A stretch of DNA of 64,000 bases from Noviherbaspirillum aerium (GCF_008929045.1 NZ_VFAH01000022.1:25303-89302), one strand, 5' to 3'; positions 8,857-17,414 are shown, numbered from the stretch's first letter. A program made the numbers and translations. Notes: generated from the letters alone by a model not told the origin.

Positions 8857-9063
8857 TCAGTGCGAGGCCACGATGTTCGACGCTTGCTTGCCCTTGGGGC
8901 CCTGAGTCACTTCGAAGCTGACCTGCTGGCCTTCCTTCAGCGTCTTGAATCCGGATGAATTGATCGCGGAGAAGTGCGCGAACAGGTCTTCGCCGCCTTG
9001 ATCCGGAGTGATGAAGCCAAAGCCTTTAGCGTCGTTGAACCACTTGACAGTACCAGTCGCCAT
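8857..9063 (-). CDS. cspA: cold-shock domain protein
   Basis: Single-stranded nucleic-acid-binding chaperone of the CspA family, 68 aa, one cold-shock domain. It contains RNP1 (KGFGFI, residues 13-18) and RNP2 (LFAHF, residues 27-31), and starts [10 protein letters not shown], the canonical family start. Longer upstream frames are not needed: a GAGG ribosome site sits just before this ATG. A long untranslated leader, typical of the family, is plausible, and an FNR-type palindrome lies about 150 bases upstream. Which CspA paralogue this is cannot be told from sequence alone. Confidence 0.95.
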   Translation of the reverse strand: MATGTVKWFNDAKGFGFITPDQGGEDLFAHFSAINSSGFKTLKEGQQVSFEVTQGPKGKQASNIVASH

Positions 9064-9214
9064 AACAATCCTCGTGCATGTGCATTGTGAAATGCCCGGA
9101 CTCAGTATTGGTATGGTGTTCCGGCCGGGCGGTGATATCGAGCAAGCTTTCGTTGTCTCCCGCTCGAATAAGCAAAGTGTAGCGAAGCCGCCGCAAGCGT
9201 GCGGTTCGCTGCTA

Positions 9215-9228
9215 TTGATTGAAATCAA
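9215..9228 (-). promoter_or_regulatory. FNR/ANR-type operator upstream of the cold-shock gene
   Basis: TTGATTGAAATCAA is a perfect match to the FNR consensus TTGAT-N4-ATCAA. The only gene it can serve is the minus-strand cold-shock gene; the plus direction runs into the 3' end of the chemoreceptor. A possible -10 (TACACT) lies 33 bases downstream of the box, a spacing that does not fit the usual -41.5 placement, so function is uncertain. Confidence 0.5.
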
Positions 9229-9368
9229 TAACCGGGAGTATGTATGCTGTCGGACGTTGGCATCGATCCGTCGGGAATGCATGGATACATTGCCCCGACG
9301 GCCGACCTGCGCATGCGGCGCTGCGCTCGCCCGTCACCGTCCCTGCTTGTGGTGACGCGGGAGTGGTA

Positions 9369-11084
9369 TTAAAACTCTTCCCAGCCATCGGCGGCCGAGA
9401 TCTTCGGAGCCGGAGCCGGAGCCGAAGCCTTGATCCTGACCGGCGCTGCTGACTTGGCGACAGCCAGCGAGTTTGCCGCGGGCCGGGCAGCGGGCGCCGC
9501 CGCGCGGAAAGCGGGCACGGACACCGCCGCGGCCATGTGCATGCCGTCAAGCTTGAACACGCCAACCGCCTGCGCCAGTCCGCCCGCCTGTTCGCGCATC
9601 GATTCGGCTGCTGCCGCTGCCTCTTCCACCAGGGCAGCGTTCTGCTGCGTCACCTGGTCCATCTGGCTGACCGCCTGGTTGATCTGATCGAGGCCCGAAG
9701 TCTGCTCCTGCGTGGCCGCGGTGATTTCACCCATGATGTCGGTCACGCGCTGGATGCTCTGCACGATTTCATTCATGGTCGAACCCGCTTGTCCGACCAG
9801 CCGGCTGCCGGCATCGACCTTCTGCACCGAATCATCGATCAGGGACTTGATTTCCTTGGCCGCCGCCGCGGAGCGCTGCGCAAGGTTGCGGACTTCCGAT
9901 GCGACGACCGCGAAGCCGCGGCCCTGTTCGCCGGCGCGCGCCGCTTCGACCGCCGCATTCAGCGCCAGGATGTTGGTCTGGAAGGCGATGCCGTCGATGA
10001 CGCTGATGATGTCGGAAATCTTCTTCGACGATTCGTTGATCGAGCCCATGGTTTCGACGACCTGGGACACCACCATGCCGCCGCGGTTGGCCACTTCGGA
10101 GGCGGACTGCGCCAGCTGGTCGGCCTGGCGCGCATTGTCGGCGTTCTGCTTGACGGTGGATGTCAGCTCTTCCAGGGAAGACGCGGTTTCTTCCAGCGAG
10201 CTGGCCTGCTGCTCGGTGCGCGCCGACAGATCCTGGTTGCCGGCGGCAATTTCGGTTGATGCGGTGCCGATGGTCTCGGTGCTGGTGCGGACCTGGCTGA
10301 CGATCTGCACCAGGCTGTCGTTCATGTTCTTCAATGCGCGCATGAGCTGCCCGGTCTCGTCATTGGACCTGACCTCGATCTGCTGGGTCAGGTCGCCGTC
10401 GGCCACGCCGGCCGCTACCTTGACCGCGACATTCAGGGGCTTGGTAATGGCCTGCACCAGCCATGCGCCGACCAGGGCGGCGAGCACGACGCCGAACAGG
10501 ATGCCGGCGATGCAGGAATTGCGCACCCAGTGGTAGATGTTCTGGGAATGCTCATAATCCGCTTTCGCGACTTCAAGCTGCAGCTTGATCAGCCGGTCGA
10601 TACTGTCGCGCACCGGCATGAACAGCTTGCTCATCGGTCCGTGCAGCGCCGCGACGCCCGCCTGCGTATCGAGCACCTGCAGGGCCTCGGTCGCCGGCTT
10701 CAGCCCTTCCGCCATGTAGTTCTTGCGGGCGGCAGCGAATTCTTCCGCGATCTTTTTTTCTTCCGGGGTCAGGTAGGTCTGCATGTAGGCGCCCCACTCC
10801 GTGTCGATCTGCTTGCTGCGATCGGCGATCTCCTTGAGTGCCTGCTCCACGCCGCTCTGCTCGCCGGTAAGCGCCTTGGCAACCGCCGAATTGTTGTCGT
10901 TGATGTAACGGATGATGCGGTCGAGCTGGCCCAGTGCCACCAAGCGGTCGTCGTACATGGAGCGCATGGAATTGTTGGCCTGACTGAGGCTGACGATGCC
11001 AATCACGCCGCCGACGATCAATTGCAGCGAAAGAAATGCAATGACGCCGACCAGTCGTGTTTTGATGGTGAGGTTCTTGAACAT
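9369..11084 (-). CDS. methyl-accepting chemotaxis protein (Tar-like, 4HB sensor)
   Basis: Inner-membrane chemoreceptor, 571 aa. Membrane segments lie at residues about 12-33 and 191-210 and flank a four-helix-bundle ligand domain. A HAMP linker follows (ITKPLNVAVKVAAGVADGDL), then adaptation helices and the signalling hairpin tip FQTNILALNAAVEAARAGEQGRGFAVVASEVR. A Pro/Ala-rich tail ends in GWEEF, the xWxxF pentapeptide that tethers CheR/CheB. It therefore belongs to the high-abundance class of receptors able to recruit adaptation enzymes. No other chemotaxis genes are nearby. The ligand is unknown. Confidence 0.93.
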   Translation of the reverse strand: MFKNLTIKTRLVGVIAFLSLQLIVGGVIGIVSLSQANNSMRSMYDDRLVALGQLDRIIRYINDNNSAVAKALTGEQSGVEQALKEIADRSKQIDTEWGAYMQTYLTPEEKKIAEEFAAARKNYMAEGLKPATEALQVLDTQAGVAALHGPMSKLFMPVRDSIDRLIKLQLEVAKADYEHSQNIYHWVRNSCIAGILFGVVLAALVGAWLVQAITKPLNVAVKVAAGVADGDLTQQIEVRSNDETGQLMRALKNMNDSLVQIVSQVRTSTETIGTASTEIAAGNQDLSARTEQQASSLEETASSLEELTSTVKQNADNARQADQLAQSASEVANRGGMVVSQVVETMGSINESSKKISDIISVIDGIAFQTNILALNAAVEAARAGEQGRGFAVVASEVRNLAQRSAAAAKEIKSLIDDSVQKVDAGSRLVGQAGSTMNEIVQSIQRVTDIMGEITAATQEQTSGLDQINQAVSQMDQVTQQNAALVEEAAAAAESMREQAGGLAQAVGVFKLDGMHMAAAVSVPAFRAAAPAARPAANSLAVAKSAAPVRIKASAPAPAPKISAADGWEEF

Positions 11085-11429
11085 GAAGCGCCTATGTGTG
11101 GAAAGGTTTCAACAAATGCGAGGGAAGGCCGGGTCACGGCAACAATCCTGCTTCAGGAGTACGGAAAATCGGCAGACTGCCTCACACCACCAGATCAACA
11201 AGTGCCATGAGCGCACCTGATTCGTCGTTAGACCGGAACGGCCATCCGCTCTGGTATCGTGGCGGCCGCTGCTGCCGGAAGCCATTGCGCAATGACTCTT
11301 CTGGCATTATCCCAAAACCGGCATTTCGTTTCCACTAGGAAATCCGTCGAGAACAGCCTGTTGTTCGCCCGTCACAAACTTGCCATTTCATTCACCTGCC
11401 ACGGGTGCGGATGATCATGCCGGAGCGTG
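11085..11429. other. intergenic, no supported gene
   Basis: About 345 bases upstream of the chemoreceptor gene and downstream of the LysR gene. It must hold the chemoreceptor promoter, but I could not recognise a clear sigma-28 or sigma-70 box. Nothing else seen. Confidence 0.5.
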
Positions 11430-12329
11430 TCACGCCGGCGGCGTGGCAAGTCCCAGTCCCGCAGCGAGAAAGTCGACGAAACTGCGCACCTTGGCGGAAA
11501 GATGCTTGCGGCTTGAATACACTGCATAAATGCCCATTTCGCCCGACTGGTATTCCTCAAGCACCTGCTTGAGCCGGCCTGCCTGCAGGTCTGCGCCGAC
11601 GATGAAGCGCGGCTGGAAGATCAGCCCGGCGCCATTAACGGCGGCCTCGCGCAGCATGTCGCCGTTGTCGGCCCTGATCGGCCCGCTGCAGCGCACGCTG
11701 ACGGGGCCGCCGGGTCCTTCCAGTCGCCATTCATCGCCTCCCTGTCCCAGCGCATAGCCGAGGCAGGCATGTCCGGCCAGTTCCTTCGGAGTGCGCGGAA
11801 TGCCATGCTGTTCCAGATACGAAGGTGCGCCGCAGATGATGATTCGTTCATCGCCCAGCTTGCGGGCGATCAGGCCAGGCTCGAGCGTCATGCCGATGCG
11901 AATCGCGAGATCGAAGCCTTCATCCACCAGGTCGACCTTGCGATCGCTCAGCGCAATATCGAGCTTGACCTGCGGATAGGTGCGCACGTAACCGGCGATC
12001 AAGGGACCCAGCCGGTGCTGACCGAAGGAAAGGGGCATGGCGATCTTCAGCACCCCGCGCGGTGCGGCCGCCATGTAGCCGGCCACCTGTTCGGCTTCGC
12101 TGAGGTCCGCCATGATCTGGACACTGCGCTCGTAGAAAACCGTTCCGGCTTCGGTGAGGCTCAGGCGGCGGGTGGTGCGATTCAAAAGGCGCGTGCCGAG
12201 ATGATCTTCCAGCGTCGCGACATGCTTTGACGCCATGGCGCGCGATATCTGCATGCGCTCGGCGGCGGCGGCAAAGCTGCCGGCGTCGACCACCGTAACA
12301 AAGGCTTTCATGCTTGCGAAAATGTCCAT
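11430..12329 (-). CDS. LysR-family transcriptional regulator
   Basis: The 299-aa protein has an N-terminal winged helix-turn-helix (MDIFASMKAFVTVVDAGSFAAAAERMQISRAMASKHVATLE) and a periplasmic-binding-protein-like effector domain from about residue 90. The CrgA/DsdC-like type is suggested by NRTTRRLSLTEAG and by the FDLAIRIG and SSRKHLSAKVRSFVDFL stretches. It is divergent from the LigB-family dioxygenase and wrbA, which it probably controls; the shared region holds a 9-bp direct repeat. The effector is unknown but is likely a quinone or aromatic compound given its targets. High confidence in family. Confidence 0.93.
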   Translation of the reverse strand: MDIFASMKAFVTVVDAGSFAAAAERMQISRAMASKHVATLEDHLGTRLLNRTTRRLSLTEAGTVFYERSVQIMADLSEAEQVAGYMAAAPRGVLKIAMPLSFGQHRLGPLIAGYVRTYPQVKLDIALSDRKVDLVDEGFDLAIRIGMTLEPGLIARKLGDERIIICGAPSYLEQHGIPRTPKELAGHACLGYALGQGGDEWRLEGPGGPVSVRCSGPIRADNGDMLREAAVNGAGLIFQPRFIVGADLQAGRLKQVLEEYQSGEMGIYAVYSSRKHLSAKVRSFVDFLAAGLGLATPPA

Positions 12330-12392
12330 GCCGCATTGTCAACCAATAAGAAACAATTTGGCAAGCGAACCGGTATTTATTTACCTCTCGTG

Positions 12393-12419
12393 ATTGAATA
12401 TAGTGAAAACATTGAATAT
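12393..12419 (+). promoter_or_regulatory. direct repeat, candidate LysR operator
   Basis: ATTGAATAT occurs twice, separated by 9 bases (one 18-base period), in the AT-rich stretch between the LysR gene and the dioxygenase gene. Position and spacing suit binding on one face of the helix. Confidence 0.4.
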
Positions 12420-12470
12420 TCATCGCAAGAGGCATGACGGCCGGAACGTAGGTCTGCCAGGAGGATCACC

Positions 12471-13268
12471 ATGACAACTTTGCCCTCATTGTTCATTTCG
12501 CACGGCTCGCCGATGCTCGCCATTCAGGACAGTCCGGCACGCCGCTTCCTGATGGAATTGGGAGAGTCGTTGCCGCGTCCCACGGCAGTCGTGGTTTTTT
12601 CGGCGCATTGGGAAACGATCGGCAATCCCGCCGTCAGTTTCGCCGCGCGGCCCGAAACCATTCATGATTTCGGCGGATTTCCTGCCGCGCTGTTCGACAT
12701 CCGGTATCCCGCGCCTGGAGAGCCCGACGTGGCGGCGCGGGTTGCCGCGCTGCTGGAGCAGGCTGGCCATGGCGTGCGGCGCAGTCCGGATCGCGGTCTC
12801 GACCATGGAGCGTGGGTGCCGCTGCGGCTGATGTATCCGGATGCCGACATTCCGGTGCTGCAAGTCTCGATTCTGCGCGGCGGCACACCCGCCGCGCATG
12901 AAAGCTTGGGCCGTGCGCTGTCCGGGTTGCGTGAAGAAGGCGTGCTGGTAATCGGTTCCGGTTCACTGACGCACAACCTCTACGAATTCCGCGGGCAGGG
13001 CATGGATGCGCCGGTGCAGCCATGGGTCAGCGAGTTCGGAGCCTGGATGCATGAGAGGCTCCACGGCCAGCTGCATGAGGAACGGCGTCAGGCATTGCTC
13101 GACTACCGGCGCAAGGCGCCCCATGCGGAGCGCAACCATCCTGCGGATGATCATCTGCTGCCGCTGTTTGCGGCCATGGGTGCGGCCGGTGCCGGCGCCC
13201 GGGGCGAACGTCTTCACAGCAGCTATGAATATGGCGTGCTGGCCATGGATGTGTATGCGTTCGCGTAG
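12471..13268 (+). CDS. extradiol ring-cleavage dioxygenase, LigB / DODA (YgiD) family
   Basis: 265-aa cytosolic enzyme of the class III extradiol dioxygenase superfamily. Metal-site residues are visible: His11 (SHGSP), His46 (SAHWE), a further His at 112 (DHGAWVPL) and His168 (SGSLTHNL), plus [10 protein letters not shown] near the C-terminus. This matches 4,5-DOPA extradiol dioxygenases such as E. coli YgiD and plant DODA. The physiological substrate of the bacterial enzymes is mostly unknown. It is transcribed with wrbA about 160 bases downstream and is divergent from a LysR gene, a recurrent trio in Burkholderiales that suggests handling of catechols or quinones. An AGGAGG-type SD precedes the ATG. 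Confidence 0.9.
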   Translation: MTTLPSLFISHGSPMLAIQDSPARRFLMELGESLPRPTAVVVFSAHWETIGNPAVSFAARPETIHDFGGFPAALFDIRYPAPGEPDVAARVAALLEQAGHGVRRSPDRGLDHGAWVPLRLMYPDADIPVLQVSILRGGTPAAHESLGRALSGLREEGVLVIGSGSLTHNLYEFRGQGMDAPVQPWVSEFGAWMHERLHGQLHEERRQALLDYRRKAPHAERNHPADDHLLPLFAAMGAAGAGARGERLHSSYEYGVLAMDVYAFA

Positions 13269-13429
13269 GAGCGCCACAGGATCTGCATGAGCGCGCCCGG
13301 ATAGCGCCTCCCGGACCGGTCCGACGAACTTTGTTATTCTTGCAATCCCGATCCGCCGGGGCGCAGTGCGCCGGAAACCATTCCAACAACAATTCAACCA
13401 ACCTGATTCACCTATCACGGAGATCTACC

Positions 13430-14029
13430 ATGTCAAAAGTGCTTGTCCTGTATTACTCGACTTACGGTCACATCGAAACGCTGGCAAATGCAGTTGCCGA
13501 AGGAGCTCGCAGTACCGGCGCCAGCGTGGATATCAAGCGCGTTCCGGAAACAGTACCGCAGGACATCGCCAAGAATGCCCATTTCAAGCTCGACCAGACT
13601 GCGCCGGTCGCGACCGTTGCCGAACTGGCCAACTACGATGCCATCGTCATCGGCGCACCGACACGTTTCGGACGCATGCCTTCGCAGATGGCGAGCTTCC
13701 TCGACCAGGCGGGCGGCCTGTGGGCCAAGGGCGCATTGAACGGCAAGGTGGGCGGCGCGTTCACATCGACCGCGACCCAGCATGGCGGCCAGGAAACCAC
13801 GCTGTTCTCCATCATCACCAACCTCCTGCATTTCGGCATGACCGTGGTCGGTCTTCCTTACAGCCACCAGGGCCAGATGACGCTGGACGAGATCGTCGGC
13901 GGCAGCCCATACGGCGCCACCACCATCGCCGGCGGCCAGGGCCAGCGCCAGCCTTCGGAAATCGAGCTGGAAGGGGCTCGCCACCAGGGCCAGCTGATTG
14001 CCAAGACCGCAAACAAGCTGTTTGACTAG
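13430..14029 (+). CDS. wrbA: NAD(P)H:quinone oxidoreductase WrbA
   Basis: Flavodoxin-like FMN enzyme that reduces quinones by two electrons, 199 aa. Visible are the FMN phosphate loop [12 protein letters not shown], the [12 protein letters not shown] loop, [13 protein letters not shown] and the end region [10 protein letters not shown]. The start is the ATG with CACGGAG upstream; the frame is open further 5' but those residues do not belong to the family. It lies downstream of the LigB dioxygenase and may share its LysR control. Its stop codon TAG falls inside the CTAGAGC end of a family A repeat, so the repeat supplies the stop. Confidence 0.95.
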   Translation: MSKVLVLYYSTYGHIETLANAVAEGARSTGASVDIKRVPETVPQDIAKNAHFKLDQTAPVATVAELANYDAIVIGAPTRFGRMPSQMASFLDQAGGLWAKGALNGKVGGAFTSTATQHGGQETTLFSIITNLLHFGMTVVGLPYSHQGQMTLDEIVGGSPYGATTIAGGQGQRQPSEIELEGARHQGQLIAKTANKLFD

Positions 14030-14193
14030 AGCAGAATGTAGGTGGGTGTATGGAAGAATCGGTCTGCCCTGGGATGCGGGGCAACGGGGGCGCCGTGTGG
14101 CGGGCCACCTTGGCGACGAACAACGCTGCCATGCGCCCAAGGCAGACCGAGGCAGACCGAGGCGACCGTACACCCATCTGCAATCCGCTCTAG
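14026..14193 (-). repeat. family A repeat, copy 2
   Basis: A 168-bp element in reverse orientation relative to copy 1, with ends CTAGAGCAGAATGTAGGTGGGTGTA / TACACCCATCTGCAATCCGCTCTAG read as imperfect inverted repeats. The core matches copy 1 (GTGGCGGGCCAC, CAACGCTGCCATGCGCCCAAG). Its left end overlaps the wrbA stop codon. It also contains a short tandem duplication, GGCAGACCGA twice. It may act as transcript end for wrbA. Confidence 0.8.
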
Positions 14194-14290
14194 AGTCGCC
14201 GCAGGTCGTGAAGTGGTACGATGGCCGCATGCCGGTCATCGTGCTCCGAACAGAGTTCGCCTCAGCGTTTCACACTCAAAAGAGGGAAGC

Positions 14291-14686
14291 ATGGAAATCA
14301 AGGTACACCGCGGCGAAGGTCCGCTGCAGCACGTGATCGAGATCGGACAGCACCGCATTCTCACCGATGCGCCGCGCATGTACGGCGGCGAAGAGACCGG
14401 CCCAGAGCCGCATGATCTTCTTGCCGCCTCCCTCGCCGCATGCACCGCGATCACGGTTCGCATGTATGCCAACCGCAAGAACATGGATCTGCAGGATATC
14501 GACGTGCGCATCGAGCATGGGCATCAGGGCGATGCTTATGTATTCACGCGCCGGATTCGTTACATCGGCAAGCTGAGCGAAGAAGAACAGCAAAGGCTGA
14601 CGGATATCGCCAACAAGTGCCCGGTGCACAAGACGCTGGAAGGCCAGATGCGCATCGTTACCGAAACGATGCCGCAGGCGGCATGA
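14291..14686 (+). CDS. OsmC/Ohr-family protein
   Basis: 131-aa protein of the OsmC superfamily, thiol peroxidases that reduce organic hydroperoxides. The two redox cysteines are in LAASLAACTAITVRMYANRK and IANKCPVHKTL. The short form with GGEETGPEPHDLLAAS is typical of the YhfA-like/OsmC-like branch rather than classical Ohr. The start is the ATG after GAGGGAAG; the longer frame runs back into the repeat and is not real. It is a single gene downstream of the wrbA repeat. The substrate is not predictable. Confidence 0.9.
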   Translation: MEIKVHRGEGPLQHVIEIGQHRILTDAPRMYGGEETGPEPHDLLAASLAACTAITVRMYANRKNMDLQDIDVRIEHGHQGDAYVFTRRIRYIGKLSEEEQQRLTDIANKCPVHKTLEGQMRIVTETMPQAA

Positions 14687-14778
14687 AAAACAGATCGCCG
14701 CGCGTGTCATCAGGCACAGGCGCGGCGATTTGGCTGGAGCGGCAGCCCCGGGTCGGCGCTGCCGCTTCCGCGTACTTC

Positions 14779-14898
14779 TCAGGACAATAAATTTTGCGCA
14801 ACTGCAAGCATGCCGCCTACATTGATCAGCAGGCCCACCGCAAGCTTCACACGGCGCAATGAATGCCTGTGTTTCGCATCATCGGAATTGCCTTGCAT
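14779..14898 (-). CDS. 39-aa small membrane protein
   Basis: Unrecognised small gene, supported by a strong ribosome site: GGAGGT lies 5 bases before the ATG. The peptide begins polar and basic (MQGNSDDAKHRHSLRRVK) and ends with one hydrophobic helix (LAVGLLINVGGMLAVAQNLL). This is a typical N-in single-span micro-protein. It lies alone, convergent with the OsmC gene. Whether it is conserved is the decisive question. Confidence 0.55.
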   Translation of the reverse strand: MQGNSDDAKHRHSLRRVKLAVGLLINVGGMLAVAQNLLS

Positions 14899-15189
14899 AA
14901 AGACCTCCATTCGTTCAGCACCTTCTAGTACCGTAAACTCTGGTATTCCCAAGCGTTGGAAACCTGTCGGGACTTTAAATTCATATTAATTGGCTAAAGT
15001 TTGCCTTGCCATTTGAATTGTTCAATCGGATCGGTAGGCAATCGGCCTATGAGGGTTTCCTGCGGCGCGGGATGGCGGTTCTCGATCATCCGACACGAAC
15101 CCCGGCGCGGTATTGCCTGTTCGGAAACAGCCGATGCGATCGGGGCGTTTCATAGACAACCGCAATATTGTCGAGTATCATCCGCACCG

Positions 15190-15350
15190 TCATTGGGGAG
15201 TAGCCTCCCTTCGCTACTGAAGGGGCTTGCGTCAACACACTTGGTCCACAGACCATGGCGCAAGCGGTTCCATCGCTTGGCAAGACCTTTGACCATATGC
15301 CTTCCGTTGGCCGGACGGGCTTATGGTCAATGGATCATGTCCGGCCAGGG
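15190..15350 (+). ncRNA. yybP-ykoY (Mn2+) riboswitch
   Basis: Class-defining blocks are present: GGGGAGTAGCC at the 5' side, CTGAAGGGGCTTGCGTCAACACACTTGGTC split across the first arm, and GGCAAGACCTTTGACC at the 3' side. It lies directly before the GDT1/UPF0016 Mn exporter gene. Two downstream helices are mutually exclusive by position: GACCATA (15291-15297) with TATGGTC (15322-15328), and TGGCCGGAC (15308-15316) with GTCCGGCCA (15339-15347). The second would occlude the AGGGA ribosome site. I infer translational control that opens when Mn2+ binds. Confidence 0.88.
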
Positions 15351-15364
15351 AATATTAAAATTAC

Positions 15365-15940
15365 ATGGAAGCATTCCTCGTCTCCACAGGCATCGTCGCA
15401 CTGGCAGAAATCGGCGACAAGACCCAACTTCTCGCATTCATCCTCGCCGCAAAATTCCGCAGGCCTGTTCCCATCATTCTCGGCATCCTTGCGGCTACAC
15501 TGGTCAACCACGGCTTCGCCGGCGCGCTGGGCGCATGGATCACCTCGCTCCTGGCGCCGGAAACCCTGCGCTGGGTGCTCGGCGTTTCCTTTCTGGCAAT
15601 GGCGGCGTGGACGCTGATCCCCGATAAGTTCGAAGAGGAAGATGCGCAGCTGCCGAGGTCGGGTGTCTTCATCGCCACGCTGATCGCATTTTTCCTGGCC
15701 GAGATGGGCGACAAGACCCAGGTGGCGACAGTGGCGCTGGCCGCCCAATACAATGCCCTGTTCGCCGTGGTTGCCGGCACGACGCTCGGCATGATGCTGG
15801 CCAATGTCCCGGCCGTGCTGATGGGTGACCGCATCGCCGACCGCATGCCGGTACGCCTGGTGCATGGCATTGCCGCCGCAATCTTTGCCGTGCTCGGCGT
15901 CGCGACGCTGCTGGGCGCGGGCAAGAGCCTTGGTTTCTGA
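15365..15940 (+). CDS. UPF0016/GDT1 (TMEM165) family Mn2+ exporter, MneA-like
   Basis: 191-aa inner-membrane protein with about six helices arranged as two homologous halves. Each half opens with the family motif E-x-G-D-K-T: ALAEIGDKTQLLAF near residue 14 and LAEMGDKTQVATVA near residue 115. These acidic motifs form the cation path. Bacterial members (Vibrio MneA and relatives) export manganese, and the riboswitch ahead of this gene supports Mn2+ as substrate. The ATG is chosen by family alignment (MEAFLVSTGIVALAEIGDKT). A cation diffusion facilitator gene follows in the same direction, making a small metal-efflux locus. Confidence 0.92.
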   Translation: MEAFLVSTGIVALAEIGDKTQLLAFILAAKFRRPVPIILGILAATLVNHGFAGALGAWITSLLAPETLRWVLGVSFLAMAAWTLIPDKFEEEDAQLPRSGVFIATLIAFFLAEMGDKTQVATVALAAQYNALFAVVAGTTLGMMLANVPAVLMGDRIADRMPVRLVHGIAAAIFAVLGVATLLGAGKSLGF

Positions 15941-16023
15941 CCCCCGGCAAATGACCGCAGCAGGGACCCCAACAGACACCGCGGCGGACACCCGCCATGC
16001 GCAAACATCGTAAAGGAAGAGGC

Positions 16024-17097
16024 ATGCAGCACCCCCATCCGGGTCAATCGAATCATTCAAGCCACGCGGAGCATTCAAGCCATTCCACACCTGGCGCAGC
16101 GCTCACGGGCGACAACGTGCATGTCCATGTCTACGGCGGCGGAAATCCCGCAGCGGAACGAGGCACGCGCATCGTCATGTGGATTACGGCATTCGCGATG
16201 CTTGCCGAGATCGGCGCCGGTTGGTGGTTCAATTCGATGGCCTTGCTGGCGGACGGCTGGCACATGAGTTCGCATGCGCTGGCTATCGGGCTGAGCACCT
16301 TTGCCTACGCGGCGGCGCGGCGATATGCGCAGGATCCGAGATTCGCCTTCGGTACCTGGAAGGTCGAGGTACTCGCCGGATTTACGAGCGCCGTGCTGCT
16401 GATCGTCATTGCCGCCCTGATGGTGGCAGGTTCCGTCGAGAGGCTGTTGTCGCCGCAGGCCATTCATTATCAGGAAGCGATGCTGGTCGGCGTGCTCGGC
16501 CTGTTTGTCAATATCGTGTGTGCATTCATCCTCGGCGGAGCCCATCATCATCACGGTCATGGTCATAGTCATGGACATGATCATCATCATCATCATGACC
16601 ACCATCACCATGCACATCACCCGCATTCGCACGGCGAGCAGCAGGGACATCATGCCGACCTGAACCTGAAAGCCGCGTATGTGCATGTGATCACCGATGC
16701 CGCAACATCGGTGCTGGCTATCGTGGCACTTGCCGGCGGCTGGCTGTACGGCTGGGCATGGCTGGATCCGGCAATGGGCGTGGTCGGCGCGGTACTGGTT
16801 GCGGTATGGGCGAAGAACCTGATCCATGAAACCGGCAAGGTCCTGCTGGACCGCGAGATGGACCACCCGGTGGTGCAGGAAATCCGCGAGGCGGTGGAGA
16901 CGGATCGCGACGGCGAGCGCATCCGCATTACCGACCTGCATGTATGGCGGGTCGGGCGGGAACATTACTCCTGTGCGCTAAGCCTGGCTACCGACAATCC
17001 TGCACTGACGCCGGATGAGGTGCGCAAGCGCATCGGTGTCCATGAGGAAGTGGTGCATACCACGATCGAAATCCGGCATGCCCCGGACTTGACCTGA
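16024..17097 (+). CDS. dmeF: cation diffusion facilitator, DmeF type
   Basis: Proton-coupled efflux pump for divalent metals (Co2+, Ni2+, Zn2+ in characterised DmeF proteins), 357 aa. It has a His-rich N-terminus, six predicted membrane helices, metal-site motifs in helices II and V (LLADGWHMSSHAL; HVITDAATSVLA) and a cytosolic loop at about residues 173-205 that is almost continuous His/Gly/Asp. A C-terminal ferredoxin-like domain ends the protein. AAAGGAAGAGGC precedes the ATG at 16024; an upstream ATG at 15997 is in frame but has a poorer site. The HWHM-type helix II and long His loop are typical of DmeF. It lies 83 bases after the Mn exporter. Confidence 0.88.
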   Translation: MQHPHPGQSNHSSHAEHSSHSTPGAALTGDNVHVHVYGGGNPAAERGTRIVMWITAFAMLAEIGAGWWFNSMALLADGWHMSSHALAIGLSTFAYAAARRYAQDPRFAFGTWKVEVLAGFTSAVLLIVIAALMVAGSVERLLSPQAIHYQEAMLVGVLGLFVNIVCAFILGGAHHHHGHGHSHGHDHHHHHDHHHHAHHPHSHGEQQGHHADLNLKAAYVHVITDAATSVLAIVALAGGWLYGWAWLDPAMGVVGAVLVAVWAKNLIHETGKVLLDREMDHPVVQEIREAVETDRDGERIRITDLHVWRVGREHYSCALSLATDNPALTPDEVRKRIGVHEEVVHTTIEIRHAPDLT

Positions 17098-17133
17098 CCT
17101 ATAGATCCGGCCCGAAAATATCTTGGTCCGGAT

Positions 17134-17207
17134 CCCCTCACCCCGGCCCTCTCCCAAAGGGAGAGGGTGAGATCAGCGGCCCGAAAAATGAACCATTTTT
17201 CGGGCCG
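17134..17207. terminator. double hairpin between convergent genes
   Basis: Two adjacent inverted repeats: CTCACCC...CCCTCTCCC-aaa-GGGAGAGGGTGAG (17136-17171) and a perfect 14-bp stem CGGCCCGAAAAATG-aac-CATTTTTCGGGCCG (17177-17207). The internal A/T runs give a T-tract in either direction, so this can terminate both dmeF and the minus-strand gene. The first hairpin is of a type common between genes in this order. Confidence 0.65.
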
Positions 17208-17240
17208 AATCCATAAGAATGTCGAGCAATGCCCCAGGGC

Positions 17241-17414
17241 TTATCCGGCCTGCTGCGGATGGCGCGCTTCCCATGCGGCGAGTTCTGCGCGGTAGCGGTC
17301 CATTGCGGCATAGTGAATGTCGAATATGCACGGGTCGCAGCCATTGCCGCAGCAGTCTTCGAGCGCAGGCTCGACGGGGGGAACGGGACGTGGATCGTTG
17401 GACGGGTTGGACAT
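17241..17414 (-). CDS. oxidoreductase-like domain protein (57 aa)
   Basis: Small protein with the PF09791-like pattern: PPVEPALEDCCGNGCDPCIFDIHYAAMDRYRAELAAW. Its spaced cysteines (Cys21, 22, 26, 29) and aromatic/acidic helix match the 'oxidoreductase-like, N-terminal' domain found as tiny proteins in Betaproteobacteria and as a domain in eukaryotic proteins. Function is not established; the CC-G-x-GC-x-x-C cluster suggests metal or thiol chemistry. There is no strong SD ahead of the ATG. It converges with dmeF across a double hairpin. Confidence 0.75.
   Translation of the reverse strand: MSNPSNDPRPVPPVEPALEDCCGNGCDPCIFDIHYAAMDRYRAELAAWEARHPQQAG

Noticed and set aside
16541..16640. CAT/CAC-rich low-complexity DNA
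   Set aside because: It is the coding sequence for the His-rich loop of the DmeF-type transporter, not a separate repeat.
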